Below are positions 35,795-48,305 of a stretch of 64,000 nt of DNA, one piece after another. The position numbers and the translations under genes are program-made. Numbering within the stretch: the stretch's first letter is position 1; each line of letters opens with the position of its first letter. Source of the DNA: Perca fluviatilis (taxonomy: Eukaryota; Chordata; Actinopteri; Perciformes; Percidae). The stretch covers positions 8,896,114 to 8,960,113 of the forward strand of contig NC_053120.1 in assembly GCF_010015445.1 (NCBI RefSeq), written 5' to 3'. The notes under the pieces were generated by a model, which was not told the DNA's origin, did not search any database, and saw only the letters and a program-made list of their open reading frames with translations.

Positions 35795-36985
35795 TGGATG
35801 CAGGAAAAAAAAAAGATGAGACGACAAAATGACCTAAATTGAGGACAGCTACACTCGTTATTGTAAATGCAATGATAAGTTAAAGTCCAATAAGTACTTT
35901 ATCAATGAATGTGTGTGTGTGTGGCCAGGATAGGAAATTAACTAACAATGTAACGATCAACAAGCCACTGACAGTGACAGATATGTTCATATTTGATTCA
36001 GTCAATAAATTATAATTTTTTTGTCTTAAATCCACCAGCCATTTTCATATTATACCAACATTTGCAGCATCCTGAGCCTTTTTGGTAAGGTTCCTAGGAA
36101 ATTATTATTAATAATTAGAGTAATTATTATTTAATTATTCTCCCCAAAACAAGTTTCCTTTTTATTTTTAAAGAACTATACAAAAAAAATCATTGCAACA
36201 AACATACAAAAGACATTGCAAATTTTATCGCAATTTTTTACAAAAGCTCCTGTGAAATCAGAAATTTTGGGCCGCAACAATCTAAAAAAAAAGCCACGAA
36301 ATCCTGGAATGACTGCCCTTGTTTTTTCATGTGTTATGGTGCACATTCACCAGTGTTTTGTTTTTTGTTGTTGTGGTGCGCGTAGGCTACTCCTGATTTT
36401 CTCAGTCATCTCATCTCTTAAATGCTGTGTCTCTATGATCCTATCCTGTCCTGTTCAGGTTAGCCTACTCGTGGACATTGTGCCGTCCTCACGTGCTGTA
36501 GTAGGGGGCCTTGTTGGCTCGTTACGCCATTGCGCACATGAGATGAAGGAAATCATGGGAGGAGAGACGAAACGAGGATTTTTTTAGAGGGATGAGATGT
36601 CCCTTCCTCTGTAGCGCAATGTGAATTTGTCAGCTGTATTGGCAGAGTTAGCAACTTTCAGCTGCACAGCTTTGGGGAAGGCTGCTCTCGTGTATCCTCG
36701 CTCACAGCTCCTCGGAAACTCCTCCTCGATCTTCGATCCTCAGGTCAGGAATAAGAGCTTTGAGACGGCCTTCACGAAGGAGGGACAACACAACTTCCCA
36801 CTCAAACGAGGAGCGAGGAGCAGAAGTGAGATGCACCTCTAGACAGCAGAAACTCTCACACTTCCACATGCTCTCTAATGCTCCTTCCAGTAAGCTTGGC
36901 TGTGTTAGTGTCTGTGTAAAGTATGTTTGGACAGGTCAGATCTAATGATCATTAGTGGAGGAAAAAAGGTTACGCTTGGGGAAAG
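35793..36985. other. non-coding; possible repeat at 36680-36840
   Basis: AT-rich to 36590. Then comes a GC-rich block with CTCCTCG/CGAGGAG words in inverted arrangement (about 36695-36815) that suggests an eroded repeat. The 123-codon frame at 36216-36587 shows no domain. Confidence 0.4.
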
Positions 36986-36989
36986 AGCC

Positions 36990-37300
36990 TCCACAAAGCG
37001 CTATTAATAGCAGACCTGGGCTGGAGGCATGTAGCCCCCAGGGAGAAAAAACAAAGTCATAGATCAGCCTGAGGGGAAGTAATTAGGACAGATATTTAAA
37101 CTGAATAATGCAGGCTTGCTGAAATATTGAAACCACCTAAAGTTTATTAATTAAGCGCTAATCTGGTGAATAGGCTTGTTTCATGTCTCCCTTATTCTGT
37201 GCCAGCTGAATTATTCAGGGACACGAAGGCATACAGGACAGATAACAATCTGCTGTACATGTCATCAGTACTCTCGTTAAGAGATGATTAAAGGCACGCT
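36990..37300. other. candidate conserved non-coding element
   Basis: Complex repeat-free sequence with TTTATTAATTAAGCGCTAAT and GGAAGTAATTAGGACAG, both homeodomain-like. No frame above 60 codons. Conservation not testable here. Confidence 0.3.
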
Positions 37301-38629
37301 CCACCTCGGTACTTGTGTGTCAGCAGTCTGCTATTACAGTCGATATGGTTCTGTAATACCCACCGTAGTGAGCCAGTCACACTACAGCAGTCTAACAAGG
37401 TCACTTTGAATTCGCAGCAGTGCACAGTCAGTGAAGATTTGTTAGGAGAGTTTTAAAAAGGAATTCAATTGCATAGGTCAGCCAGGCATGCATGCTTGAG
37501 CATAAAAAAAGAGATACACAGACATGTGGTCACATATAACTCAGTGATTGCACCATACTGTACACACAAGTGGGGGGTCCAAATAAACAGTTCTGCTGGA
37601 CTAGTATTTGGTTAACTAATACCACACTTAAGTTACTGTTTTGATGCCTAACACAGTCAAGTCCAAGGTTACTGCTGAAACTTACCCTAATCCGTTCCCT
37701 AGTTTCTTTATTTCTATTTCTTTCTCTTATCTGTCTTCTCCCTCGCATGCTCGTTCTCCCACTTTCTCATTTCAGTCTCTCCTTCTTACCCTCACCCATC
37801 TCTCTTTTCGTCTTTTGTTCATGCTGCCTGAGTTTCTGGTTTCACAGATGGAGTGACTTGAGGCGATGGTGGTTATGCAAAACACAGTTCAAATGAATGC
37901 AGGGCTGCCACAATAAAAATGGTATAAAAGGCATGCACACAAATACGCATCTAACTCTTTTATGGCATGAAAGTCTTGTGGTGGAGGCACTAAAGTACAT
38001 TTAGGATTTTGTTATGTTAAAAGCAGGAAGAAAACGTTTCATGCCTAGAATGAATGCATTGTTCAACAAAAGAGATAAAAAAAAATGTACACGCAGAAAC
38101 ACATTTACAAAAGAAACCCAGTTTAGAGCCTATACTTGTTCTGCGCAGGTTAAACTGTCAGTGATGGAATTATTCTCCCTGCAAAATCCATCAGGTCTAG
38201 TAAGGACCAATGTATTACATAATTCCCACAAGTTTCACAGTTTTCTTTTTCACAATTAGACATTGTGCGTGATCTTCTAATATGATATACAGTACTGTTG
38301 AGACTTTGTATTGCATGCAATCATCAATTTCTCATTTAATATGAGTCTCTCCTCATGTTTATCTTTCATTATCGTCATATTTTTTAGGTTCAGTATGCTT
38401 GGAAAAACCTGGGTACTACTTATCTGCAACAGCAAATACTTTGAGAAAAACGTACTGCCACCCAAATTGTGTTTTATCCACATGATTAGAAAATGATTTA
38501 AATGGATGTATCTGCCAAGCTGAAAAATTAATGAATTAACTTATTTGTAAAATGTTGCCATGTATTTGATTTGTTTACTAAAACATAAACTCGTGCAACT
38601 ATAATCTGCTTGTGGCAACTAAAGCATTG
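37301..38629. other. unique non-coding sequence
   Basis: Contains a pyrimidine-rich stretch (37690-37835) and nothing else recognised. Confidence 0.5.
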
Positions 38630-38880
38630 AGTACGCTTACATGCACAACAATATCCGACTATTATTCTGAATATGACAATATTCCGAATTTGATGCAGCT
38701 CATGTAAACAGCACATTCCGGTTGCCTTTTTCCGAAAATACCATTTTCCGATTAAGATGTGGGATATTCTGGTATTATTCGGGTTTTAGAGGCATTCTTT
38801 GGAAATGTATACAGCGCATTCGGAATATGCGTCTCAATCAGGGTTTTTACCACAGTTTACGGCCTCTTGCCTGTTTACAA
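38630..38880. mobile_element. probable eroded MITE with TTCCGA motifs
   Basis: Repeated ATTCCG/TTCCGA/CGGAAT words in both orientations, together with CTTACATGCACAACAATAT at the left and CATGTAAACAGC inside, recall an abundant fish MITE. Clean inverted ends and a target duplication were not found. Confidence 0.42.
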
Positions 38881-40876
38881 TTTATGGCTTAGGCTGACTT
38901 ATGTCAGCTCTTTGCGTTGCTATGGTTTCTGTACAGACCTTTCACATTGTCATATTGTTTTCACATTCTCATTTGATACATTGTTATCATAAAAATATTG
39001 ATTATAGTTGCCTTTAACTAAAGTCCTTCGTTTGCCTAACTCTAACCACATACAGGAGTCTGGATGCCAAACTCTGCTCTCGGCTGTCAAAGTCCTGCAC
39101 TTTGTGCGGCCTCAATCCGTCTTGCCACTTCCCTCGATGCAAATTGTGTGTGGTAGACCTAGAGAGCAATTGCATTACCTTCGAAATGCATTTTCCAAAG
39201 GAAATTTGTAGTATATAATTGTAATTTCTTGGAGACAAGGTTGCATTACTCTGCGTCCCTAGTCTCTCTCCAAGAACACTGGGTGTGTAAAGAATACAAG
39301 TATGAGTTCTTGAGAGAGACATTCAACCCTCACCCTAAGTGTACCTGGTCTGTCAATGCATTAAGTGGGCGAATGTGTCAGATTGTCTGTTTTGGAAAGT
39401 TACAAAACTGTTGAACTCAACCACCCCAATTCCAACGTTGGAGGGTGTGGGAGCAGGGGGGGGGTCATAGTCACTGTTAAGCCAATCCAACAAGCACTTC
39501 ATATGAGGCATACAGAGGACCTTAGGGAATATTGAAGTTTGTTGAGTTTGCACACTGATTCCAATTCATCCCCTATTGCACTGCAAGTTAAAAGTCAACA
39601 ACTTAATATCATGTGGAATGATGCATTAAGAGTGATCATATCATTTGAGAAATTTCTGTCAGCACTTTCCTGACATGAGAATCATTTTCAACAGCAGCTA
39701 AGGCTAAAGGGGTCTGATTTGAATACTGCTTAGTCAGGAATTGCCATCTCTTTATTGTCAAGATTTTATGTTACGAGATGGGCTCGGTCTTGACGACTGT
39801 ACATCGCTTGACATTATCCCTGAGGCGCAGGGTCAATCGATACAGCAGGACCTGTCCTTTAGAAAAAATGCAGATATATTGAGAATCAATACTCCTGTGT
39901 CATCACCTCTCATTTCAATCAGGATGGCTGAGATATGACACCGTGGCAGCTCTCCCAAGAATAACGCTGGAGTGAATCTCAATGGGTTTCATACTTTTTT
40001 GCTTGTAGCTTGTCTCCTCACCTTACTCAACATACTGTAATCTACTTCCTGGGCTGTCCTTGACTCTTCTGTTCTCCTTTTTTCTGAATTTCAAAATCTA
40101 AGTCTTCCCAGTCAGAACCCAAGCCCCATTTTTCCATCTGAGCCTTAATCCCAAAACATGTCTTCCTCTGGACCTGCTTCTCTGTCTAAACCTGGATAAG
40201 TTTTTGCTTTCCAGACTATTCTTCCCAACTTGAACATTACCCTATTTCCAAATAAGAACTCTATTCCCTCAGCAGCATTTATAGCAAAATATGTGAAATA
40301 ATCATGAGTGCTTCTCTTTAATCTGGAGTTCTTGAACTTCCACAGCCCTTGGCCCCAGAGGAGTAAACTCTGACTTATAATCATTGATTGCTCCTTCTTT
40401 CACACCAAAAAGAAATAAAATGAATAAGTTATCCACCAGAAATAGGACAGTTGCCTGCAGACTAGCCCTAATTTCAAATATAGCTGTGTGCTGTCAGAGC
40501 CGTCAGCACAGATATGAAAAGGACATGTGGTGAGGCTGTAATTCTTGAGCATCCTCAGACACGCCTCCTGCTTTTCCCTTTAACTGTAATTCCACACCAC
40601 TGGAGTCGGAGGACAGTTGGCAGGTAGGGCTCAGTTACCCAGACATCTCTATACTGAACAGAAACAGAATGAGCCTCATTGTTGCACTGTGTGAGTTCCA
40701 GACGTTCTCTTTCAGGTTCATTCAGCATTTAAACATGTTTTGCTTTAAGCTGGCCAGCCGTTGTCAAGGGTCAATACCTTTCTTATTCTCAGTCATGGTT
40801 TCCAGCTCAACTCATATGACGCTTCAGTGGACACATCTGTGAGCAACAGCAGAGTAAGGCTTGACACAAGCATCTG
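38881..40876. other. unique non-coding sequence
   Basis: No transposon or coding signal. A run of nine G residues lies near 39458-39466. Confidence 0.45.
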
Positions 40877-40894
40877 CTGTGTGTGTGTGTGTGT

Positions 40895-40945
<51 letters not shown>

Positions 40946-40950
40946 GGTGT
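40877..40950. repeat. (GT)n microsatellite, arm 1
   Basis: About 74 bases of GT with GG interruptions. The opposite-phase CA tract at 41046 makes the pair an inverted repeat. Confidence 0.97.
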
Positions 40951-41045
40951 CATTGCCAAATTTCATTACCAAAGTTGTTTTATTTTTTATTTGGGATAAG
41001 TAAAAGAAGACAATTGTCAGTATCACTCATACATGAACACACTGT

Positions 41046-41073
41046 AACACACACACACACACACACACACACG

Positions 41074-41137
<64 letters not shown>
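41046..41137. repeat. (CA)n microsatellite, arm 2
   Basis: About 92 bases of CA with two CG interruptions, only 95 bases downstream of a GT tract. Confidence 0.97.
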
Positions 41138-41141
<4 letters not shown>

Positions 41142-42139
41142 AATACCTGGGCTCTGCCTTATCCACATCTGAGCTCACATGACACTGCAAACAACTAATG
41201 CAACAATTAGACTCTGGCGAAATAGGACCTGACACGAATTTTAAGCAAATGCAGATTGAAGATAGAGGTTAAGGTTCTTCTGCAAAAAAAGCCGGAGGAA
41301 AATTGCAGTGATACTGTAGTATGCTTGAAAACACTCGCTGCTGCAAACGCGGACCTTAATGAGCTTGATTGCATTTGTTGTTGATAACATCATATTGCCC
41401 TGGTAACCTCCTGCTGTTTCGCTCAAACGCACATCACAGCGTATCTTTCCTCCCATCCTATTTTCTGAGCGTGCATTATTGTATAATTCCCTGGGCTGTG
41501 TCCTCTGTATGAAAAGGTGCCAAGTGTTTGCAATAAGTGTGTCGACATAAACACAAGCATACCAAAACCTAAATTCCACAGCTAAAAGGTTGTCTCTTTT
41601 TCAGTGGGGCCAGCATAACAGCTGCTTGGGTGGGTTGGTATTATAAAATGTGGAACAAATTGGGTAGAAAGCAATAAAAGGCTTCCTGTTGCTAATGCAG
41701 TTATGTTCAAGGAAACTGGCTAGTCGACTCAGTGCCAGCTGCCAATCACCGTTTCTCTGCGTCCCCTGTTGAGTGGCAATAAGCAACATGACTGACAGAC
41801 GATTGGTCGAGATCAAACATCTAAAGTGGAATCCAACCAAATGACAGACGGGGTAGAGTGGGTGGACATCGAACACAGGCGCGCTGAAGGAAATTGTTTA
41901 CAATAACACCATGTTCTGATGTTGACTTAAGGATGTTTCATGTGGCTCCTGATTGAACTGAACCAGGCCACAGGCACAAAGAAAGGACAAACATCAGATG
42001 ATGCCATTTCATTTTCTCCAGTATTGAACAGCAAACACCATTAGTTCTGCAAACTGACCACAGAACAAGCAGACAACATCCATAACCCTGGATCTGTAAT
42101 ATGTTGTTTCCTCTCAAATAACACTAGCTTGAGCCTCTC
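41138..42139. other. unique non-coding, partly CNE-like
   Basis: Repeat-free. The part at 41270-41560 is complex and could be conserved non-coding DNA: the 112-codon minus frame there has no domain. Confidence 0.4.
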
Positions 42140-42830
42140 ATAGCCTTGTAAAGGTGATTGTTATTTGGTATTTGACATACACGACAGTGGCCCCTCTCGG
42201 GGTCAGAGTATTGATTTATTTATTTTTTTCCGGTTGTGACATCAGGTGCCAGAGAAATTTCTTTCTTCTCTCAGCTTTGTTGACACTCCCTCTCAATTTT
42301 GAAGATCCTGAGCCTGCGGTGATATTTTCCGAATCGATCTGTTTGATCAGAGGCAGTCTGATGAAAGCGGACAATTTGTCACCGGCTCTATGGCTCTCCG
42401 GCCTGGGCTGTATATGTCATTAGTCTGATATGGAAAGTCATTTAGAGGCATTACCGAATTAACCAGGGCCGATTTCCAATGTTGATGACAGGCTTGATTC
42501 TAGCGTGAGACATGATTTATTCCACTTTCAATGGAATTAGTTAACCTTTCTGTTACTTAATATAATTGTACTGCTACTCATTATTCATATTTGTGTTTGC
42601 CGTGTTTGACTGTGCAAGAGAGTGGTCCAAAAGTCATTTGATTTTTGGCCACTTAGTGTTCGACCAAATGGGGAAATCGTTTATCCTCATGGTGCTATGT
42701 TTCAACTTGGTTCATTATTTCATTTAATTAGAGCAAGAAAATTGACAAATATTTGGCTGAAGAGCGAGCAGATGACATTTTTGAGGCAACATTTTTTTTG
42801 TTGAATAATTAGACCTAAGCATCTGTTAGG
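42140..42830. other. candidate conserved non-coding element
   Basis: The strongest candidate regulatory block in the window. About 690 bp with no simple repeats or transposon ends, mixed composition and many distinct motifs (TTTCATTTAATTAGAGCAAG, GTTTGATCAGAGGCAGTCTG, CATTACCGAATTAACCAG). Frames of 89, 60 and 73 codons occur on both strands without a domain. Called from complexity alone. Confidence 0.35.
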
Positions 42831-43379
42831 CAATGACATTAGGAAAGCAAATAGAAAACAAAACTCCAAATTCTTCCCACTGTGCATTTCAGGAAGACAG
42901 TTAGAGCACTTAAGTCTCAGCAATGTGCTATTTATACACACTCTTCTGTCATTTTCCTATAAGAATTATTTGAATTGCTGCTTATTTCTGCATACAAAAT
43001 AAAGCATATATACAGTACGGACTATCAATGATGAGCTCAATACTCATTTGCTGTGAGTGACAAAGCCGAGACAAAACCTGACAGTGTGTCTCATACTGTA
43101 TGTTGTTATGAGGTTTGTTCTTTTCTCCTTAAGGCTTCCCGAAAGCAAACATGATCCGATAACAGCCTAAAAGGATGGAGGCCGATGATGAAACTTTTAC
43201 TGTCATCACACTCATTATTCGATAAAGACACTAAAACGTAAGAGAGAGCGGGAGACAGTGAGACATAGGAGAGGAAAGCCACAGACAGTAGAGAAAGACA
43301 CAGATGGAGAGCCATGATGAATTTGGAAGAGGAATAAAAAGAGTGCTTATTCAGTTGAGAAAGATTTATGACCTATGCC
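42831..43379. other. unique non-coding sequence
   Basis: No feature recognised. Confidence 0.5.
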
Positions 43380-43860
43380 GATGTGGTTGTGAACTCTTTA
43401 GTGCTTTGCCTCTCTAAAAATATTTCCCCATCGTGGTGCTCAGTAACTCTGCGATCCTGCAATCAACATCCTGTCTCCATGTAAATGTGCATAAATGGCT
43501 CCCTACACAATAAAATTTATGGTCCAGACAACACACCTCGTGATTTAGGTTCAAAATTGCACTCAAAGTATTGATTTACACATCAGCTTGGTTTCCAGGC
43601 ATTAAATCCTGGATATGTATGCCTCTAACTCAGGAGATATAAAAATAATTACGGCAAGTGAATCTGTGATACATAATTCCCGAAATGAAGGCGCATGATA
43701 TGGTAATGCATTAATGAGACATATTATGTTTAGGATTGATTTTTTGAGATGATTTCTAAGGTGAGGATAATATATGTCATTGTGTTTGTTGAAACCCACA
43801 TTGATTCAGGAAAGATGTTAACTACTTAAGTTAACATATGCTTATTTAAATGAGACTGTG
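43380..43860. other. candidate conserved non-coding element
   Basis: Repeat-free block with several TAAT/ATTA cores (GGTAATGCATTAATGAGAC, AAAATAATTACGGC). Adjacent to 42140-42830 and may belong to one regulatory cluster. Inference only. Confidence 0.3.
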
Positions 43861-44433
43861 ATAAATGCTGCTACAGCTACTACCATGAGTACTACTCTTA
43901 CTAATGCAATGCAACGGCCTACTATTACTAGAAGTGATTTTTCTGCTACTATGAATAAAAATATGTACTGTCAGAGATAGTTCAACTGCTGCAGTACCAT
44001 TCCTGCTACTATTGTTGCAGTTCAATCTTTATTGACACTGGAAAACAGGACTCCTTCTTTCACAAGGGTGCAGAGTTGGCATTAAAACAAACACACATGT
44101 AGAAGGTAAGATAACCAGTAATAAAAGAAAATAATCGTGAACAAGAAAGTAACACAAAGTGGAAATATCAGTTGTAAGTATGTGTTGGGTACATCATTCT
44201 CCTATTGAGCTGTGTAAAACTACTTGGGGGAGTACTGAGCTTTAGCACCTTGTATACATTTTATGAGATGGAGCAGCATATCTGATATTAACCTTTCCAA
44301 ACACAGTTACTGTTGGAACCTTTAGCTAAAGTCACTCTGCTAGAGTGGTTAAATTAAATTTCAGATCGCTAGGTGAAAAATGGAATTGATTAAAATTGGT
44401 AATCTTTTAAAAATGACATAGATAAATAAACAG
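43861..44433. other. non-coding with scattered ACT triplets
   Basis: Loose TACTACT-type triplet enrichment around 43870-43940. More lies downstream at 44778-44870. Nothing else recognised. Confidence 0.5.
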
Positions 44434-44690
44434 GCGGTTGACGGTAGGCGGAGAAGGTCCTCCACTAATTGTTACAGTGGGTTGGTTGTTTGATCCCCAG
44501 CTCCCCCTCTGTTATTGTGTCGCACAATACTGAACCCCAAATGGCTCTGGATGATTGCTCCAGTGCCTTGCATGGTTGCTACTCCGCCTTTGGCTTGTGA
44601 GTGTGTATGTAGGTAAAGGAGAATCAAATTGCAAAGTGCCTTGGATGAAAGCGCTATATAAACGCAGTCCATTGTATTCATCCATTAACA
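44434..44690 (+). mobile_element. tRNA-derived SINE (V-SINE-like tail)
   Basis: The head has box B-like GGTTGTTTGATCCCCAG (about 44483-44499). The 3' end reads AAAGCGCTATATAAACGCAG then TCCATT, the hallmark tail of fish tRNA-SINEs that share LINE 3' ends. Diverged and not a tRNA gene. 5' boundary approximate. Confidence 0.7.
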
Positions 44691-46309
44691 AGAGCCAATG
44701 GCGCTGCTATTTACATGGAAATATTTTCATAAAGGGGCATTAGTGTGGAGTGTAAAGGTCATCAGTTAAGTGCTACCAACTAATGCTACTACTACTACAT
44801 GTACTACTGAAGCTTTAACTACTATTAGAGTTATGAATACTACAACCACTACTACTAAAACTGCTTCTCTGTTGCAGAAATCAACCACTTTTACAACCAG
44901 TGAACGCGTTTTGTTAACGGTTACACTCCTGCTTTAAATAACACTCTTATTACATGACATCCTCATGGTGGTAATAATGGTAATGTTCCATTTTTTAAGT
45001 ATTGGTAGATACAGTGTAAGGAAGTAGAGTAAATTAACTATTTCTATTACAAATACAAGTGCCCCACTTATGATGACACTTCTGCCTCTACAAGTAGTAG
45101 TCCTATATATTATATTAATTATCTTGTGCTAAGATGTCTTTTCACCCTCAATGTATTGACTACTAATTTATCGTAATCATGTTTAATTTATCAGGGTTGC
45201 TCTGGTTTTAATATGTAGAAAATGATGTTGTCATGTTGACATTTTGTAAGTTTGAAAACTCAAAAGACATAACTGAAATATTGTAAAAAATAAAACACTA
45301 TAATGCATAAATTACCTTTATCAATTATACCATTACAGTTGGACATTTGGTGGCTCAGTCTGCCTTTTGTTTTGCTTTATCAAAAGGACTGCTGTGCCAT
45401 GAAAAGCGTATTTATATTTGTTTTCTGTTTACATTGAGAGTACACTAATATAGCATGTTTGCTTTTGGGGGTCCTCAATCTGACTTCCAGAGTTTGTTTT
45501 TCCCACCAAGTGGGACACTCTTGGGACTCACTCTATACTCCCTACTGCTGTCAGTGTACTGTAAGCGCCCTCGAGCAATGTTGCTTTGTGAAGTTGAACC
45601 ATGGCGGTGCACTGTACAGGAGGACTTTCTTACATGAGTAAGAGCTTACATAAATGTTAGTTCACCGACACTGGAAAAAAAGTTTTAAGTGTTGCAAAGT
45701 GTTGATTTTATTTGCTCAAGTTTACTGAAGCTACAGAAAATGGGGTTTAATTGACTATTTGTAGTGCTCAAAAATGTAATTAAAAGGCAGCAGCAGTGTG
45801 TCTTCACAACCAATGTCCAAGGGAAACAGAATCCACTTCATGTTTTTTTTGAAGAAATAGTCATATTCAGTACATAGATTCTACAAAGAGTAAATTATTG
45901 AAAAATGTAATTCCATTCACCTCCATCATTGGGGTAGTCGCACAAGTTTCAGAGGGGGATTTCCTCACAACAGATCTCTGAATGACTGCTGTCATCCAGG
46001 ATTTGTTTTCAGAGATACAAATTGGTTTGGTGTTCATGCAACTGTTTCCCCAAGTTGGGAAAACAACCCAGGACAATCCCAAGTTGAGGAAAACAGAACA
46101 ATCAGAGAGCTGTAGATGACATAGGAATCATTCCGCTGTAAAGGTTATTGAAAGTCAACTCACAAAAATAACAATTTTCTTCCATTTTACACGTGTGAAG
46201 CAGTGCCAAAGCACAGGTGACCTACACAGTAGTACACATAACATATCCCATCTAAGCACTGACAGGTCTGAAGCTGCTGCTGCTCTGTTGCAGCACTATG
46301 CTTAAATAG
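44691..46309. other. unique non-coding sequence
   Basis: No transposon ends confirmed. CACTGGAAAAAAAGTTTTAAG near 45670 resembles a repeat start, but without a partner. Confidence 0.42.
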
Positions 46310-46520
46310 CTAGTAAATAATTAGTATTAAATAATTAGTATTTCTCCTCATCAATCTACACACAAAACTGTATAATGACCAATGCAAAAACTAGATTTTA
46401 GAGATTTTCAGGTCTCTTCAAAGAGGTTTGATTGGATTTAAATCCAGGCCCTGGCTGGCTACTTAGGGACATTGGGTCCCATGCATGAATCAAGCATATG
46501 CACAGATTTGTGCATACTGG

Positions 46521-46749
46521 CTTATGTATCGTCTAGGGCACACTTATCTTACCTAAGAACAAGTGGGAAGTATGCAGGTACAGTATTGATGAATGCCACA
46601 AAAGTCCGGAGATTGTTCCCACGCACAATTTAAGATCAAATCTCTGCGTGGGAACAATCTCCGAACTTTTGTGGCATTCATCAGTACTGTACCTGCATAC
46701 TTTCCGCTTGTTCTTAGGTAAGATAAGTGTGCCCTAGACAATACATAAG
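46521..46749. mobile_element. 229-bp foldback element
   Basis: Two near-identical 105-base inverted arms (46521-46625 and 46645-46749) separated by a 19-base loop. The arms start CTTATGTATC and end GATACATAAG-like, with only a few mismatches over the full arm. It interrupts the Tc1 remnant between the DND motif and the NPIE motif. Foldback MITE or a very recent inverted duplication; no clear target duplication seen. Confidence 0.92.
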
Positions 46750-46835
46750 TGAATTAGTACAAAAGCCAATTTAGGGTCATTGTCCTGTTGCAAGGTGAAG
46801 GTCCTGTCCAGTCTGAGGTCCTGTGTGCTCTGGAC

Positions 46836-47543
46836 CAGTTTTGTGCCTATATTTTGGGGCGAACGTGAACTGAACGTATTGTTTTACTGCCTGATGAACG
46901 TTACTGTGAACCCGTTCATTCTGGTGTCTGTGAACGGCACGCTCTCTCAGTTTAACTTCGTTCAACAGGGTGCCAGATTTCTATAGAGCCTTCCAGGCCA
47001 AAACCCGGCTAAAACACACCGTAACCAGGCCTTCATATGTAGCGGAAAAAACACCCAATCTGGCAACACCAGCCACCAGTGTCGCACCGCCGCATGCGTC
47101 ATCAAAACAAAAAGCAGCATGGAGGCGACAGCAGCAAGGAGGCTTCGTATGATCATTTAAACGAGTTTTATGACAAGGTCGGTGAGGATGGGAAAAATCG
47201 TACATTTCTGTGCAAACTTTGCCCGCCGGCTTTCAAAAAGAAAATCCGCACTTCAGTCACATCCACAGCAAACCTGAAACGGCACGTTGAACTGATTGGA
47301 TATGAAGATGAAATCTGACACATAGTGTCAGTCTGTGGTTCTATATGAGCTGTGGTAATAATTTTGAAAAATAATAGCTCGCAGCAACATATGGAAAAAA
47401 AGAACTATGAACTAGTTCATTTTTGGAACTGTGAACTTAGTTCAACATTTTGAAGTATGAACTATGAACTGAACTAGTTCATTTTAAAATTTGTGAACTG
47501 AAATTGAACTAGTTCATGTAGAAAGTGAACTTTCCCAACACTG
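46836..47543 (+). mobile_element. hAT element inserted in the Tc1 remnant, 708 bp
   Basis: Bracketed by an exact 8-bp duplication CTCTGGAC (46828-46835, 47544-47551). Its right end reads CCCAACACTG and its left CAGTTTTG, a degraded inverted pair. The palindromic motif TGAACTAGTTCA occurs three times in the right subterminal region (47408, 47470, 47505). The interior retains a short coding remnant with a BED-type zinc finger. The target is the Tc1 transposase sequence itself. Confidence 0.92.
47079..47318 (+). pseudogene. hAT transposase N-terminal remnant (BED finger)
   Basis: A 79-codon frame whose middle reads FLCKLCPPAFKKKI (residues 43-56), then TSTANLKRHVEL (61-72). This is the layout of a BED-type zinc finger from hAT transposases, with a CxxC pair at residues 45 and 48 and a His at 69. 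The last metal ligand, expected a few residues after the His, is absent: the sequence runs VELIGYEDEI to a stop. Only the DNA-binding start of the transposase survives; the catalytic DDE domain and the dimerisation region are gone. It lies wholly inside the hAT element at 46836-47543. Confidence 0.75.
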
Positions 47544-47719
47544 CTCTGGACCAAGTGTTATTACGGGTATCTCTGTGCTTTGCTCTGTTCAGCATTCCCT
47601 CAACCCTGACCAGTGCAAACTTCTTTCTCTTTAGAATTGTGGATGCCACTGTACTCTTTGAAACCTTCAACACTGCATTTTTTTTCTTCTTTTGGGACCT
47701 GACCGTGTGTTCATGGACA

Positions 47720-48305
47720 TCGGAAAAACGTTTTACCGAGTGAAAACGTCACCATTCACGTAACGTCCTGTAGGAATCAGAGGTGGGAAACTCGGGCTGG
47801 ATTTTGATAACAGAGTTCCCCAGTTGGTGACGCGTTGTTGACAACTGACGTTTGATGGAGGCGACTTTGGTTCACTGAACATATTTCAATTATAATAAAC
47901 TGTTTATTGTGGACAAATGCCTCTGCCAAGAAACATACACAGACATAATATGTTTAAAATTATTCATAAATAGGCCTATGTATAAAAAAACAACACATTA
48001 TCCGTGTCTTTTCCCGTTGGTTGTCCTGCAGATAACACAAACAAACACCTGACGATGTGCTGTTTGGATGCTAGCATAAGAAAACAGCAGAAAATCTTTT
48101 TGTTATTGTGGCCTCCATGTTTTCACACACCTGATGCTCTCTAGGCTATGGCCAACCGTTGGTGGCAGTCATGCAAAAAGTTGTTATGCCAAACGCCAAT
48201 ATAACAGAAGAAGAAGAACACGCATCCCGACCATGTGAATGCTGCCAGTTGGAAAAACAACGTAACCAGGGGGGCGGTTCCTGTTATTCCGAGGTGACAT
48301 GAACG
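47720..48305. mobile_element. unclassified insertion in the Tc1 remnant
   Basis: About 590 bp with no Tc1 similarity, between two collinear Tc1 segments (GACCGTGTGTTC before, GACAGAATGCTG after). CATG is found at both junctions. The ends carry weakly matching TCGGAAAAACG and CGTTATTCCGA-like words. Includes AGAAGAAGAAG at 48209. Class unknown; boundaries within a few bases. Confidence 0.55.

Noticed and set aside
40861..41235. Open frames reading as Val-Cys or His-Thr repeats, and similar ones at 1799-2156, 35547-35827 and 53462-53698
   Set aside because: Translations of GT/CA microsatellites.
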